DNA of 64,000 nucleotides, from the NCBI RefSeq assembly GCF_000743705.1, contig NZ_JQEZ01000003.1:295593-359592 (forward strand), read 5' to 3'. Below, piece after piece: positions 24,886 through 35,741 of the stretch. The position numbers and the translations under genes are program-made. Each line of letters begins with the position of its first letter. Position 1 is the stretch's first letter. Source of the DNA: Ruegeria halocynthiae. GTDB taxonomy: Bacteria; Pseudomonadota; Alphaproteobacteria; Rhodobacterales; Rhodobacteraceae. The notes under the pieces were generated by a model, which saw only the letters and a list, made by a program, of their open reading frames with translations, was not told the DNA's origin and did not search any database.

Positions 24886-26289
24886 ATGTCCCCCAAAACA
24901 CTCTATGACAAGATCTGGGATGCCCATGTCGCGCATGAAGCCGATGATGGAACCTGTTTGCTGTATATCGACCGCCATCTGGTGCACGAAGTGACCAGCC
25001 CGCAGGCCTTTGAAGGGCTGCGCATGGCGGGCCGCCCGGTGCGCGCACCGGAAAAGACCATCGCGGTACCGGATCATAACGTGCCCACCACCGCCGACCG
25101 CGTGAACGGGATCGAAAACCCGGAATCGCGCATTCAGGTCGAAGCGCTGGACAAGAACGCCAAGGATTTTGGCATTCACTATTACCCGGTGCATGACGTA
25201 CGTCAGGGCATCGTCCACATCGTCGGCCCGGAACAGGGCTGGACCCTGCCCGGCATGACCGTTGTCTGCGGCGACAGCCACACCGCCACGCATGGCGCGT
25301 TTGGTGCGCTGGCCCACGGCATCGGCACGTCCGAGGTTGAGCATGTTCTGGCCACGCAAACGCTGATCCAGAAGAAATCCAAGAACATGAAGGTGGAAAT
25401 CACCGGCAAACTGCAGCCGGGCGTGACCGCCAAGGACATCACGCTGGCCGTGATTGGTGAAACCGGCACCGCCGGCGGCACCGGCTATGTCATCGAATAT
25501 TGCGGCGAAGCGATCCGCGATCTGTCGATGGAAGGTCGCATGACCGTCTGCAACATGGCGATCGAAGGCGGTGCCCGCGCGGGTCTGATTGCGCCGGATG
25601 AGACCACCTTTGAATATGTCAAAGGCCGCCCACACGCGCCGAAGGGTGCCCAGTGGGAAGCGGCTCTGAACTGGTGGAAAACGCTCTACACCGACGAAGA
25701 CGCGCATTTCGACAAGGTCATCACCCTGCGCGGTGAAGATATCGCACCCGTCGTCACATGGGGCACCAGCCCCGAGGATGTTCTGCCGATCACGGCGACC
25801 GTGCCACATCCCGAAGATTTCGAAGGTGGTAAAGTCGACGCAGCCCGCCGTTCTATCGAATACATGGGACTGGAAGCCGGTCAAAAGCTGAGCGATGTGG
25901 AAATCGACACCGTCTTTATCGGCTCCTGCACCAATGGCCGGATCGAAGATCTGCGCGCCGCCGCCGAAATCCTGAAGGGTAAAAAGATCAAGGATGGCAT
26001 CCGTGCCATGATCGTGCCCGGTTCGGGTCTGGTCCGTGCCCAGGCCGAAGAAGAAGGTCTGGCCGAGATTTTCAAAGAGGCCGGATTCGAATGGCGTCTG
26101 GCAGGATGTTCGATGTGTCTGGCCATGAACCCCGATCAGTTGCAGCCGGGCGAGCGCTGCGCCGCCACCTCGAACCGCAACTTTGAAGGCCGTCAGGGCC
26201 GCGGTGGGCGCACCCATTTGCTAAGCCCGGCAATGGCTGCCGCAGCGGCACTTACAGGACGGCTGACAGACGTCCGAGAATTGATGTAA
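24886..26289 (+). CDS. leuC: 3-isopropylmalate dehydratase, large subunit
   Basis: 467 residues. Aconitase-fold motifs: [32 protein letters not shown] is the first block (~130), [13 protein letters not shown] (~345) supplies one cluster Cys, and [31 protein letters not shown] supplies the other two. Binds a [4Fe-4S] cluster and isomerises 2- to 3-isopropylmalate with LeuD in leucine synthesis. GGGAGAGGA ribosome-binding site. leuD follows 635 bp later behind an HdeD-like gene. Confidence 0.98.
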   Translation: MSPKTLYDKIWDAHVAHEADDGTCLLYIDRHLVHEVTSPQAFEGLRMAGRPVRAPEKTIAVPDHNVPTTADRVNGIENPESRIQVEALDKNAKDFGIHYYPVHDVRQGIVHIVGPEQGWTLPGMTVVCGDSHTATHGAFGALAHGIGTSEVEHVLATQTLIQKKSKNMKVEITGKLQPGVTAKDITLAVIGETGTAGGTGYVIEYCGEAIRDLSMEGRMTVCNMAIEGGARAGLIAPDETTFEYVKGRPHAPKGAQWEAALNWWKTLYTDEDAHFDKVITLRGEDIAPVVTWGTSPEDVLPITATVPHPEDFEGGKVDAARRSIEYMGLEAGQKLSDVEIDTVFIGSCTNGRIEDLRAAAEILKGKKIKDGIRAMIVPGSGLVRAQAEEEGLAEIFKEAGFEWRLAGCSMCLAMNPDQLQPGERCAATSNRNFEGRQGRGGRTHLLSPAMAAAAALTGRLTDVRELM

Positions 26290-26326
26290 GGTGCCCTCAT
26301 ATCTAGATATTTGAGGGATTGAAGAC

Positions 26327-26881
26327 ATGAGTGACTGGATCAAATGGCTCCTGCTGGGGCTTCTATCCATAGCGTTCGGAATTATTGTCTTGGGCGCGCC
26401 TGTGGTGGCGTCGGTTGCCGTGACAGTGGTGACCGGTGTGTTGCTGCTGATCGCGGGCGCGCTGCAGGTAGTTGGCGGCTTTACCGTCGACGGCACAGGC
26501 AACAAGATCCTGTCACTCATCATGGGTGCGGTGATGCTGTTTCTGGGCTGGTCCTTTCTGGATCACCCGTTGCAGGGCACGCTGACGCTGGCGACAGTGA
26601 TGCTGATCCTGTTCATGGCAGGCGGCATCGCGCGGGTCATTCTGTCGTTCCAGATGAAAGGCACGCAGTTTTTCTGGCCCACGATGATCTCGGGCATCCT
26701 GTCGATCATCCTTGCGGGCATCATCTGGTCTTATGCGGCCAGCGAACCAGCCGCCTTGCTTAGCCTGCTTGGCATCCTGCTGGGCATCGAGATGCTGTTC
26801 AACGGGTTCGGATTGGTCTTCATGGCGTTCTTCATCAGGAACGCACCCAAAGACGAAACAACAGAAGCGAAACAAGCTTAA
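26327..26881 (+). CDS. HdeD/DUF308 family membrane protein
   Basis: 184 residues with six short hydrophobic helices in three DUF308 pairs (e.g. LLLGLLSIAFGIIVLGAPV at ~6-24, VVTGVLLLIAGALQVVGGF at ~34-52, VMLILFMAGGIARVILSFQ at ~87-105). HdeD-type proteins are linked to acid tolerance in enterics; role here unknown. It lies between leuC and leuD on the same strand. A palindrome-bearing segment (ATATCTAGATAT, 26298-26309) precedes it. Confidence 0.83.
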   Translation: MSDWIKWLLLGLLSIAFGIIVLGAPVVASVAVTVVTGVLLLIAGALQVVGGFTVDGTGNKILSLIMGAVMLFLGWSFLDHPLQGTLTLATVMLILFMAGGIARVILSFQMKGTQFFWPTMISGILSIILAGIIWSYAASEPAALLSLLGILLGIEMLFNGFGLVFMAFFIRNAPKDETTEAKQA

Positions 26882-26923
26882 ACGCGGGGCATGGGCGCGG
26901 CCCTCTCCCGCAGGAGTGTGAAC

Positions 26924-27529
26924 ATGGAAAAGTTTGACAAAGTCCACGGGGTGGCCGCCCCAATGCCATTGATCAATATCGACACCGATATGATCATTCC
27001 AAAAGTACACCTGAAAACCATCAAACGGTCCGGCCTTGGCGTCGTGCTGTTTGACGAGATGCGCTATCACGATCATGGCGGCGAGAATGAAGAGTTCATT
27101 CTGAACAAACCCGCCTATCGCAACACCGAGATTCTGGTGGCGGGCGATAACTTCGGCTGCGGCTCGTCACGCGAACACGCGCCTTGGGCGATCAAGGATT
27201 TCGGCATCAAGGTTGTGATCTCGACCAGCTTTGCCGATATCTTCTTCAACAACTGCTTCAAGAACGGCATTCTGCCCATCGTGGTCGCAGAAGAACATCA
27301 CGTGGTTCTGATGGATGACGCACATAAGGGCGAGAATGCCCGCATGACCGTGCATCTGGAAGACCAGCAAATCACCACCTCGGATGGTGTTGTGATCGAA
27401 TTCGAAGTCGACCCGCATCGCAAGCACTGCCTGCTGAACGGTCTGGACGACATCGGCCTGACGATGGAAAAGAACCACCACATCGACAAATTCGAAGATC
27501 ATGCAAGTCAGGCCCGCCCCTGGGTCTGA
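26924..27529 (+). CDS. leuD: 3-isopropylmalate dehydratase, small subunit
   Basis: 201 residues from the ATG at 26924 with an AGGAG site. [22 protein letters not shown] (~20) and the swivel-domain [20 protein letters not shown] (~78-97) are diagnostic; [17 protein letters not shown] follows. Partner of LeuC. Confidence 0.98.
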   Translation: MEKFDKVHGVAAPMPLINIDTDMIIPKVHLKTIKRSGLGVVLFDEMRYHDHGGENEEFILNKPAYRNTEILVAGDNFGCGSSREHAPWAIKDFGIKVVISTSFADIFFNNCFKNGILPIVVAEEHHVVLMDDAHKGENARMTVHLEDQQITTSDGVVIEFEVDPHRKHCLLNGLDDIGLTMEKNHHIDKFEDHASQARPWV

Positions 27530-27859
27530 TTCTGTGGATAAATATGGGGACAATCAACTTAATGGGATCGCACCTGCGGTCCCATTCGCGTTCTTGGTGA
27601 TTTAACTCCGACAACCACAACATGTAGGGGTCACGCTTCACCGCACGTCGGCTTTGCGTCAAAAATGATGCAAAGCCGCACCAGTTTCGCCATCTTTTTG
27701 CCCGAAAATATGTGTTTTCTGCACCTTGGCTTGAGCGTAATACCGCTTATCGTCCATGTTGGCGCTAAAGAGGTATCCGTCAAAACACTCGGAAGACGGG
27801 CACAAGCAGGTACGAATCCGGCGCAGAACCGGTACGTCCAGTTTGAAAGGTTTGGGATA
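27530..27859. other. Intergenic region after leuD
   Basis: 330 bp up to the preferred start of the next gene. Holds one hairpin (27561-27586). The last ~195 bp are open in the frame of the following gene, but that extension has no signal peptide or conserved look and is treated as untranslated leader. Confidence 0.4.
27561..27586 (+). terminator. Hairpin after leuD (weak terminator)
   Basis: AATGGGATCGCA (27561-27572) pairs with TGCGGTCCCATT (27575-27586) with one T-G wobble. No T-run follows, so termination is uncertain. Confidence 0.4.
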
Positions 27860-28690
27860 GTGATTGCGCGCACAACAGGGGCGGCAATTCGGGGATTGTT
27901 GGTAGCGCTGATGGTGCTGACCCCCGCGTTGTACCTGCCCGTATCGTCAACAAATGGCACCGAGATTGTCGTCTTTCTCGCCATTCTCGCATTTTTCCTG
28001 ACGTTCGCGGAATACAACTCCGCTTTTCCCAGCTTTATTGAATTCCGCGATGCGCCGCCTGCGAATCGCCTGCGGTTTGTCGGGCTGGTTTCAATGGTCA
28101 CCTTCCTGACACTGATCTGCAAAGATGCCTATGCGCCAACCGAGCTGACATCCGCCTTTTATGCAATCGGGCTTGGCGTGGCCAATGTGGTTGATTTCCC
28201 CTATTCGCCCGTGCGTTTGATCGTTTTGATGCTGCCGGCCGACGCAAGCCCCCCTTTGGTCGATCTGGTTCGCAGTTCGGCCAGCGTGGCCTATGTCGCA
28301 GCATTGGTGACAATCGGCAGCTTTGCCTATGCAGTGAAAGTGCGCGGTTGGCCTACGGGCAACGGCGCTTTCAACGTCTGGACCAACCTGCCCCTGTTTG
28401 ACCCGACCAAGGGTGGTGACGTTGTCACCCGACTGCAACGCGACGGGCGCCTGAATATCTCGATCGGTGTTTTGCTGCCGTTCCTGATTCCGGCCCTGAT
28501 CAAAATGCTGCCTGATTATGCGACCCCGATCTCGCTGAGCAATCCTCAGACCCTGATCTGGACGCTCAGCGCCTGGGCGTTTCTGCCCGCAAGCATGATC
28601 ATGCGCGGCATGGCGACATTGCGCATCGCAAACCTGATCGTTGAAAAGCGTCGCGCATATTCCACGGCCGAGTCCACACAAACCGCATGA
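27860..28690 (+). CDS. Multi-pass membrane protein of unknown function
   Basis: 276 residues from the GTG at 27860; AGG lies about ten bases upstream, and the product then begins with a short cytoplasmic stretch and helix (IRGLLVALMVLTPALYLPV). An ATG at 27665 would add 65 residues of unlikely composition. About six membrane helices, e.g. ~32-50, ~75-92, ~148-165, ~205-222. I do not recognise the family. It overlaps the following nuclease-like gene by four bases (ATGA). Confidence 0.65.
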   Translation: MIARTTGAAIRGLLVALMVLTPALYLPVSSTNGTEIVVFLAILAFFLTFAEYNSAFPSFIEFRDAPPANRLRFVGLVSMVTFLTLICKDAYAPTELTSAFYAIGLGVANVVDFPYSPVRLIVLMLPADASPPLVDLVRSSASVAYVAALVTIGSFAYAVKVRGWPTGNGAFNVWTNLPLFDPTKGGDVVTRLQRDGRLNISIGVLLPFLIPALIKMLPDYATPISLSNPQTLIWTLSAWAFLPASMIMRGMATLRIANLIVEKRRAYSTAESTQTA

Positions 28691-29715
28691 TCCGCGTCCT
28701 GTTCCTGCTGCTGCTGCCCGTTGTGGCACAAGCAGAAACCTTGCGCGTCGCCACATTCAACACGGAACTCAGCCGCGATGGGCCAGGCCTGTTGCTGCGT
28801 GACATTCAGCGTGGCGATCCTCAGGTGCAGGCCGTTGTGGATGTCCTGCTGGCCACGCGCCCTGACATCGTCGCCCTGCAAGGTATCGACTGGGATCTGG
28901 ACGGCCGGGCCTTATCGGCTCTGACCCAAGCCATCGACACCGCCGGGTTGTCGTATCCACACAGCTTTTCAGCACAGCCCAATTCGGGTCTTGAGACTGC
29001 CTATGATCTGGATGGTGACGGCCAGACCGGCGGCGACGGGGACGCACAAGGCTGGGGTCGCTTTAATGGCAAGGGTGGTTTGGCCGTCCTGTCGCGCCAC
29101 CCAATTCTGACAGGCAAAGTCCAGAACTTTTCCGGCCTGCTGTGGCAGGACCTGCCCGGCGCAACCCTGCCGCGGATCGACGGCAAACCATTCCCGACGG
29201 CGCAGGCACAGGCAATTCAACGGCTGTCCTCGACTGCCCATTGGGTCGTGCCCATTGCGACCTCGGGCGGGCGCATGGATCTGTTGACGTTTCACGCCAC
29301 GCCGCCGGTGTTTGACGGCCCCGAAGATCGCAACGGCCTGCGCAACCGGGACGAGGTGCGGTTCTGGTCGTTGCTGTTGGATGGGGCCATAGGGCAAGCC
29401 CCCGAACGGCGGTTCGTTATTGCGGGTGACGCCAATCTGGACCCGGGCAAGGGAGATGGGCGAAACCAGGCGATCCGTGATCTGCTGTCCCACCCCCGGC
29501 TACAAGACCCTGCCCCCCAAACACCGTCAGGTTCGGATACGACAGTCGTTTGGAAAGCGGTTGGCGAGATGCGGGTGGACTATGTGTTGCCATCCGGGGA
29601 CTGGGCGGTTGTCGACGCAGGCATCCATTGGCCCGACGCCGACACACCCGACGGGGCGACCGCAAGGGCCGCCAGCCGTCACCGTCTGATCTGGGTCGAA
29701 TTGGCGGCAGAGTGA
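28687..29715 (+). CDS. Secreted endonuclease/exonuclease/phosphatase family protein
   Basis: 342 residues with a signal peptide (MIRVLFLLLLPVVAQA). EEP-fold motifs: LRVATFNTELSRDGPG (~18-33), DIVALQGIDWD (Glu of the usual LQE replaced by Gly), FVIAGDANLDPGKGDG (the GDxN motif), and a C-terminal VDYVLPSGDW plus SRHRLIWVEL (in place of SDH). Metal-dependent phosphoesterase fold, exported; the loss of the metal Glu in LQE makes nuclease activity uncertain. Co-translated with the preceding membrane protein. Confidence 0.82.
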   Translation: MIRVLFLLLLPVVAQAETLRVATFNTELSRDGPGLLLRDIQRGDPQVQAVVDVLLATRPDIVALQGIDWDLDGRALSALTQAIDTAGLSYPHSFSAQPNSGLETAYDLDGDGQTGGDGDAQGWGRFNGKGGLAVLSRHPILTGKVQNFSGLLWQDLPGATLPRIDGKPFPTAQAQAIQRLSSTAHWVVPIATSGGRMDLLTFHATPPVFDGPEDRNGLRNRDEVRFWSLLLDGAIGQAPERRFVIAGDANLDPGKGDGRNQAIRDLLSHPRLQDPAPQTPSGSDTTVVWKAVGEMRVDYVLPSGDWAVVDAGIHWPDADTPDGATARAASRHRLIWVELAAE

Positions 29716-29730
29716 CCCCGCCACCCGGTG

Positions 29731-30258
29731 TTACAGCGCGCCGGTATAGGTCCCGCGCGGCGGATAATTGTTGCCCAGCGTGAATTTCAGGCCGCCGATT
29801 ACATCCGACATGGCAGGGCGGGCAAATGGTGTTGTCTGCTGCCACGCGTAATACAGCGTCTGATCGGGGGCGATATAGAAATGCCCCGGCTCGGCAAACA
29901 ACGCGGGCTCGGCACTGCCTTCGCGTGCCTGTGAAATCTGCAGGCCCCAAGCATCCCGCGCCGATGACAAAGGCAGGCTGTGCCCCACACGCAGACGTGA
30001 CACCCCGGCCTTTTCCGTCGTTTCGGCGGCCCGTTCGGCGGTATCGGTCGTGATCATGATCACCTCGATCCCCAATTCGGCGAATTCGTCAAGCGCAGCT
30101 TCGACCTCGGTCATCTGCTTGATACAGATCGGACAGTGAAGGCCGCGATATTGAATCACCAGCGTCCCGTTTTCGCCCGAGGCACCCGCAAGATCGAAGG
30201 TCCCGTGGGCGACGGTCTCGATTTTCAGCGCAGGAACCGGATTTCCAGGTGTCAGCAT
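29731..30258 (-). CDS. Peroxiredoxin-like (AhpC/TSA, redoxin) protein
   Basis: 175 residues. Thioredoxin-fold pattern: VIQYRGLHCPICIKQM (~34-49) has a CXXC (CPIC) at the peroxidatic position, then EVIMITTDTAERAAET. GHFYIAPDQTLYYAWQQTTPF is the later strand pair. CXXC rather than the peroxiredoxin T-x-x-C suggests a thiol-disulfide role or an atypical peroxidase. Convergent with the nuclease-like gene. Confidence 0.8.
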   Translation of the reverse strand: MLTPGNPVPALKIETVAHGTFDLAGASGENGTLVIQYRGLHCPICIKQMTEVEAALDEFAELGIEVIMITTDTAERAAETTEKAGVSRLRVGHSLPLSSARDAWGLQISQAREGSAEPALFAEPGHFYIAPDQTLYYAWQQTTPFARPAMSDVIGGLKFTLGNNYPPRGTYTGAL

Positions 30259-30349
30259 GTGTTTTCCTCATGAATTGGCGGGTTCGTCTCATTGACCCGA
30301 TGCGACACAGACGCTAGGGCGATTGGAACGAAACGCAAGGAGATCCTTC

Positions 30350-31453
30350 ATGTCCAACCCCTCGCTCCTCATCCTGCCCGGAGACGGAATTGGCCCCGAA
30401 GTCATGGCCGAAGTGCGCAGAGTAATCGACTGGTTCGGTGCGAACCGTGGTCTGGAATTCGACGTGAGCGAGGATCTGGTCGGCGGCGCAGCCTATGACG
30501 CGCACGGCAAACCCCTGTCCGACGAAACCATGGCCAAAGCACAAGAGGCGGACGCGGTTCTGCTGGGCGCCGTGGGTGGCCCGAAATACGACGATCTGGA
30601 TTTCAGCCTCAAGCCCGAGCGCGGGTTGCTGCGCCTGCGCAAGGAAATGGACCTGTTTTCCAACCTGCGCCCGGCCCAGTGTTTTGATGCGCTGGCGGAC
30701 TTCTCGTCGCTGAAAAAGGACATCGTCGCCGGTCTGGATATCATGATCGTGCGCGAGCTGACCTCGGGCGTCTATTTCGGCGAGCCGCGCGGCATCTTCG
30801 AAGAAGGCAACGAACGTGTGGGCATCAACACCCAGCGTTATACCGAATCCGAGATCGAACGCGCCGCGCGCTCGGCCTTTGAACTGGCGATGCGCCGGAA
30901 CAAAAAGCTGTGCTCGATGGAGAAAGCCAACGTGATGGAATCGGGCATCCTGTGGCGCGAGGTCGTAACCCGCGTCAGCGCGGATTACCCCGAGGTCGAG
31001 CTGAGCCACATGTATGCCGACAACGGTGCGATGCAGCTGGTGCGCGCGCCCAAGCAGTTCGACGTGATCGTTACCGACAACCTGTTCGGCGATGTCCTGT
31101 CTGACTGTGCGGCCATGCTGACCGGCTCGTTGGGAATGCTGCCGTCGGCCAGCCTTGGCGCACCCATGGCCAATGGCCGCCCGAAAGCGATGTACGAACC
31201 CGTGCATGGTTCGGCCCCGGATATCACCGGTCAGGGCAAAGCCAACCCGATCGCCTGTATCCTCAGCTTTGCGATGGCACTGCGGTACAGCTTTGATCAG
31301 GGAGCCGAGGCGGGTCGCCTGGAGGCCGCTATCGAAAAAGTTCTGGCGGATGGCGTGCGCACCGCTGACCTGCTGGCCGAAGAAGGGGTCAAGCCGGTCT
31401 CGACCACCGAAATGGGCGATGCCATTCTGGCCGCGCTGGACGAAAGCGTCTAA
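30350..31453 (+). CDS. leuB: 3-isopropylmalate dehydrogenase
   Basis: 367 residues from the ATG at 30350 with AGGAGAT upstream. [17 protein letters not shown] at the N terminus, [11 protein letters not shown] (~138), the substrate/metal block [29 protein letters not shown] (~240-268) and the NAD loop [18 protein letters not shown] are diagnostic. Oxidative decarboxylation of 3-isopropylmalate in leucine synthesis. Separated from leuCD by three unrelated genes. Confidence 0.98.
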   Translation: MSNPSLLILPGDGIGPEVMAEVRRVIDWFGANRGLEFDVSEDLVGGAAYDAHGKPLSDETMAKAQEADAVLLGAVGGPKYDDLDFSLKPERGLLRLRKEMDLFSNLRPAQCFDALADFSSLKKDIVAGLDIMIVRELTSGVYFGEPRGIFEEGNERVGINTQRYTESEIERAARSAFELAMRRNKKLCSMEKANVMESGILWREVVTRVSADYPEVELSHMYADNGAMQLVRAPKQFDVIVTDNLFGDVLSDCAAMLTGSLGMLPSASLGAPMANGRPKAMYEPVHGSAPDITGQGKANPIACILSFAMALRYSFDQGAEAGRLEAAIEKVLADGVRTADLLAEEGVKPVSTTEMGDAILAALDESV

Positions 31454-31462
31454 CCAAAATTC

Positions 31463-31487
31463 AGGGCGGTGCCGATGGCGCCGCCCT
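31463..31487. terminator. Terminator hairpin between leuB and the PBP gene
   Basis: AGGGCGGTGCC (31463-31473) pairs with GGCGCCGCCCT (31477-31487) with one wobble and a GAT loop. Lies between convergent genes; likely bidirectional. T-run is short (AATTCT). Confidence 0.6.
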
Positions 31488-31501
31488 AATTCTATTCGCG
31501 G

Positions 31502-33715
31502 TCAGAAATTGCCGCCAAAAAGATCCAACAGAAAACTATCGACAGCCTCGGCCAGGCCATCACCCGGATTGCGCCGGCGGCGTTGTTGTTTGGGCTGCAC
31601 TGTGCGCACCGGCGGGTCCGGGGCCAGCATGGGCAGGGGCGTCGGGGTCATCCCCTCGGTCACGCGCAACATGGTCTCTTTCCAAATCTCGGCAGGCAGG
31701 CCGCCACCGGTAACACCAGACAGCGGCGTGTTATCGTCATAGCCCATCCAGACACCGGCCACGTAATCCGCCGTGAACCCTATGAACCAGGCGTCCCGCG
31801 CGGCCTGGGTCGTTCCGGTCTTGCCCGCCACCTGCCAACCCGGCAGCTTGGCACGCCCGCCGGTGCCCTCGGACACGACGCGCTCCATCATCCAGGTCAG
31901 CTGCTTGGCGGCTTTGTCGTTGATGACCCGCTCACCGATGCCCGTGGTCGTCACCATGACGGGTGTGGCATCGCCCAGCAGCTTCAGTTCGGTCAGGCCA
32001 TAGGGTTCCACGGATGAGCCGCCGTTCAGGATACCGGCATAGGCCCCGGTCATCTCAATCAGCGTGCTTTCCGACGCGCCCAGCGCCAGCGCCGGACCCT
32101 GCGCCAGATCACTTGTGATGCCAAAGCCGCTGGCGACCGTGCGCACATTCTCAAGCCCTGAGATATCGGCCACCTTGACCGCCGGAATATTCAGCGAGTT
32201 CTTCAGCGCATCGGCCAGCGTGACCCGCCCATAGTATTTGTTGGTATAGTTCTTGGGGCACCACTGACCCGACCCGGCAATGTTCCAGCAGGTCGGCTCG
32301 TCCATCACCGTATCCAGCGGCGAATTGCCCAGCTCCAGCGCGGTGGCATACACAAACGGCTTGAACGACGACCCGGTCTGCCGCAGCGCCTGCGTCGCCC
32401 GGTTGAACGCCCCCGACACGCGGGTATTGCGCCCCCCCACCATGGCCCGCACGGCCCCGTCGGCAGACATCACGACAATCGCGGCCTGCGCCTTGGACCC
32501 TTTGCGGACTTTTTCCTGAAAAATGTACTTCAGCGCCTCTTCGGCGGATTTCTGCAACCTTTGGTCCAGCGTCGTGCGGATCACCACGTCTTCGGTTGTG
32601 TTGCGGGTAAAGAATTCCGGCCCGCTGGCCATGACCCAATCGGCAAAGTAACCGCCAGCCCGCGCGGCAGCGGCGGCAGACAGCTGCGCCGGATTGCTGC
32701 GGGCACTGCTGGCCTGCGCCGAGGTCAGATAACCCTGCGCCTCCATCAACCCAACCACCAGCTGCGCCCGATCCTGCGACCGCTTCAGGCTGTTGGTCGG
32801 CGCATAACGCGTGGGCGCGACCAGCAATCCAGCCAGCATCGCGGCCTGCGATGGGTTCACCTCGGCGGCGGAAATCCCGAAATAGCGTTGGCTGGCGGCC
32901 TCAAAACCACGGGCACCAGCCCCCAGAAACGCGCGGTTCAGATAGATCGTCAGGATTTCATCCTTGGAGTATTTGACCTCCATCGCCATCGCATAGACAG
33001 CCTCCTTGGCCTTGCGCAACAACGACCCCTGACGGCAATCGGACTCATAAGCGGCCTCGGACTCCCATTCTTCCGGCTTGTAAGGCACCCCCAGACACAG
33101 CAGTTTCGCGGTCTGCTGCGTGATGGTCGAACCACCGTGTCCGGACAGCGGACCCCGCCCCTCGCTCAGGTTGATGCGCACGGCACTGGCCACACCACGA
33201 GGGCTGACGCCGAAATGGCGATAGAACCGCTTGTCCTCGGTCGCCACCACCGCATTCTTGAGGTGCGGCGAAACGGTTCCTGCGGTAATGACCCCGCCGA
33301 ACTGATCCCCGCGCCAGGCAAAGACCTTGCCTTCGCGGTCCAGCAACGTGACCGACCCCCGCGCACGGCCATCAAGCAGGGCGTCAACGTCGGGCAGCGT
33401 GGTGTAAACCATCCCCACCGCCAGCGCCAGCAACAGCGCAACAACTGCGCCCACCCGCCAGGTCAGACCCCAGACCATCCGCCAGATCCAGCGGAACAAC
33501 CGCCGGAAGAACCCGCCGCCGCCGCCCGATGTCTTGCGCGTTTTCCTGCGGGCTGTCTTACGGGTCGCCGTCTTGCGCGCGGTCGCCTTTTTACCAGCGG
33601 TCCCCGTCTTGGCCGCCGGTTTCGCAGCACGCTTGGTCGCAGTGGGCTTGCGCCCCTTCGATGGATATCTTCTGTCCGCAACAAGCGGTGATTTGCGGCG
33701 CCTGGACTCAGTCAT
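31502..33715 (-). CDS. Class A penicillin-binding protein (PBP1A family)
   Basis: 737 residues from the ATG at 33715; a TTG two codons earlier is also open. Short cytoplasmic tail, one membrane helix (VGAVVALLLALAVGMVYTT, ~90-108), then GT51 glycosyltransferase with VATEDKRFYRHFG (catalytic Glu) and STITQQTAKLL. Transpeptidase motifs: SxxK in TGSSFKPFVYA, SxN in KNSLNIPAVK, KTGT in VAGKTGTTQAARDAWFIGF. Polymerises and crosslinks peptidoglycan. Odd feature: the cytoplasmic tail (~20-75) is an Ala/Lys/Thr/Arg-rich low-complexity stretch resembling histone H1 tails. Confidence 0.93.
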   Translation of the reverse strand: MTESRRRKSPLVADRRYPSKGRKPTATKRAAKPAAKTGTAGKKATARKTATRKTARRKTRKTSGGGGGFFRRLFRWIWRMVWGLTWRVGAVVALLLALAVGMVYTTLPDVDALLDGRARGSVTLLDREGKVFAWRGDQFGGVITAGTVSPHLKNAVVATEDKRFYRHFGVSPRGVASAVRINLSEGRGPLSGHGGSTITQQTAKLLCLGVPYKPEEWESEAAYESDCRQGSLLRKAKEAVYAMAMEVKYSKDEILTIYLNRAFLGAGARGFEAASQRYFGISAAEVNPSQAAMLAGLLVAPTRYAPTNSLKRSQDRAQLVVGLMEAQGYLTSAQASSARSNPAQLSAAAAARAGGYFADWVMASGPEFFTRNTTEDVVIRTTLDQRLQKSAEEALKYIFQEKVRKGSKAQAAIVVMSADGAVRAMVGGRNTRVSGAFNRATQALRQTGSSFKPFVYATALELGNSPLDTVMDEPTCWNIAGSGQWCPKNYTNKYYGRVTLADALKNSLNIPAVKVADISGLENVRTVASGFGITSDLAQGPALALGASESTLIEMTGAYAGILNGGSSVEPYGLTELKLLGDATPVMVTTTGIGERVINDKAAKQLTWMMERVVSEGTGGRAKLPGWQVAGKTGTTQAARDAWFIGFTADYVAGVWMGYDDNTPLSGVTGGGLPAEIWKETMLRVTEGMTPTPLPMLAPDPPVRTVQPKQQRRRRNPGDGLAEAVDSFLLDLFGGNF

Positions 33716-33972
33716 GCTCAAACTCTGCCCGGTTGTTATTTTGGAACACCATACCCTGCCGTTCGCATGAAGTAGAGGTGTGAAATTCGCCTGTGCGCCC
33801 TCCGCACAGCGCCCATCTTTTAATCAATCATTCGATTTTGTGCAAAAATTGTGCACCCAAGCGTCGTTTCCCCAACGACGCCCCCACCTGATCGTTCCTT
33901 ATCACGCTCTAGCGCGTTCTTTTTTCTGCAGGTGCAAACAACCGGGCTCGCCGGACATCAGAGGGGACAGAC

Positions 33973-34311
33973 GTGAAGCTGATCATTGCGACAATCAAAC
34001 CGTTCAAGCTGGAGGACGTGCGCGAGGCGCTGACCAGCGTGGGCATAAGCGGCATGATGGTGACCGAAATAAAGGGCTTTGGCTCGCAATCGGGTCACAC
34101 GGAAATCTATCGCGGGGCGGAATACGCCGTGAATTTCGTCCCCAAGATCAAGCTGGAAATCGTGGTGCCCGCCACCATGGCCGATCAGATCGTCGAGACC
34201 ATCACCAAAACCGCCAAGACCGGCAAGATCGGTGATGGCAAGATTTTTGTCCTCGATGTCGAGCAGGCCCTGCGCGTGCGGACCGGGGAAACCAACGAAG
34301 AGGCGCTGTAA
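33973..34311 (+). CDS. glnK: Nitrogen regulatory protein PII (GlnK)
   Basis: 112 residues, GTG start. T-loop with GHTEIYRGAEY carries the uridylylation Tyr51; VPKIKLEIVVPATMADQIVETI and GKIGDGKIFVLDVEQALRVRTGE are the B- and C-loop regions. Senses 2-oxoglutarate and ATP/ADP and gates AmtB. Followed by amtB after 33 bp, the conserved pair. The 257-bp upstream region has no convincing sigma-54 or NtrC site. Confidence 0.97.
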   Translation: MKLIIATIKPFKLEDVREALTSVGISGMMVTEIKGFGSQSGHTEIYRGAEYAVNFVPKIKLEIVVPATMADQIVETITKTAKTGKIGDGKIFVLDVEQALRVRTGETNEEAL

Positions 34312-34344
34312 GCGCCGCCACCCACATTCATTCGAGGACTAACT

Positions 34345-35670
<1,326 letters not shown>

Positions 35671-35691
35671 GCCCTTGACCGAGCAAAGAAA

Positions 35692-35719
35692 AAAACCCGG
35701 GCGCGTGCGTCCGGGTTTT
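35692..35719. terminator. Bidirectional Rho-independent terminator after amtB
   Basis: AAAACCCGG (35692-35700) pairs with CCGGGTTTT (35711-35719), and A- and T-tracts flank the stem. Serves amtB on the plus strand and probably the aminotransferase on the minus strand. Confidence 0.85.
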
Positions 35720-35741
35720 CTGCTTTTCAAATGCCTGGGAA

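Noticed and set aside
24856-26217. 453-codon open frame antisense to leuC
   Set aside because: A shadow frame of high-GC third positions; composition (many Gly/His/Phe) unlike real proteins here.
27665-27859. N-terminal extension of the membrane protein at 27860
   Set aside because: In frame from 27665, but the 65 extra residues lack conservation-like features and an upstream site; GTG 27860 gives a normal first helix.
33840-33856. GTGCA-N7-TGCAC upstream of glnK, resembling an NtrC site
   Set aside because: The half-sites are in the opposite order to NtrC (TGCAC-N7-GTGCA), and read as TGCA-N7-TGCA the spacing is two bases short. No sigma-54 GG-N10-GC promoter was found nearby.
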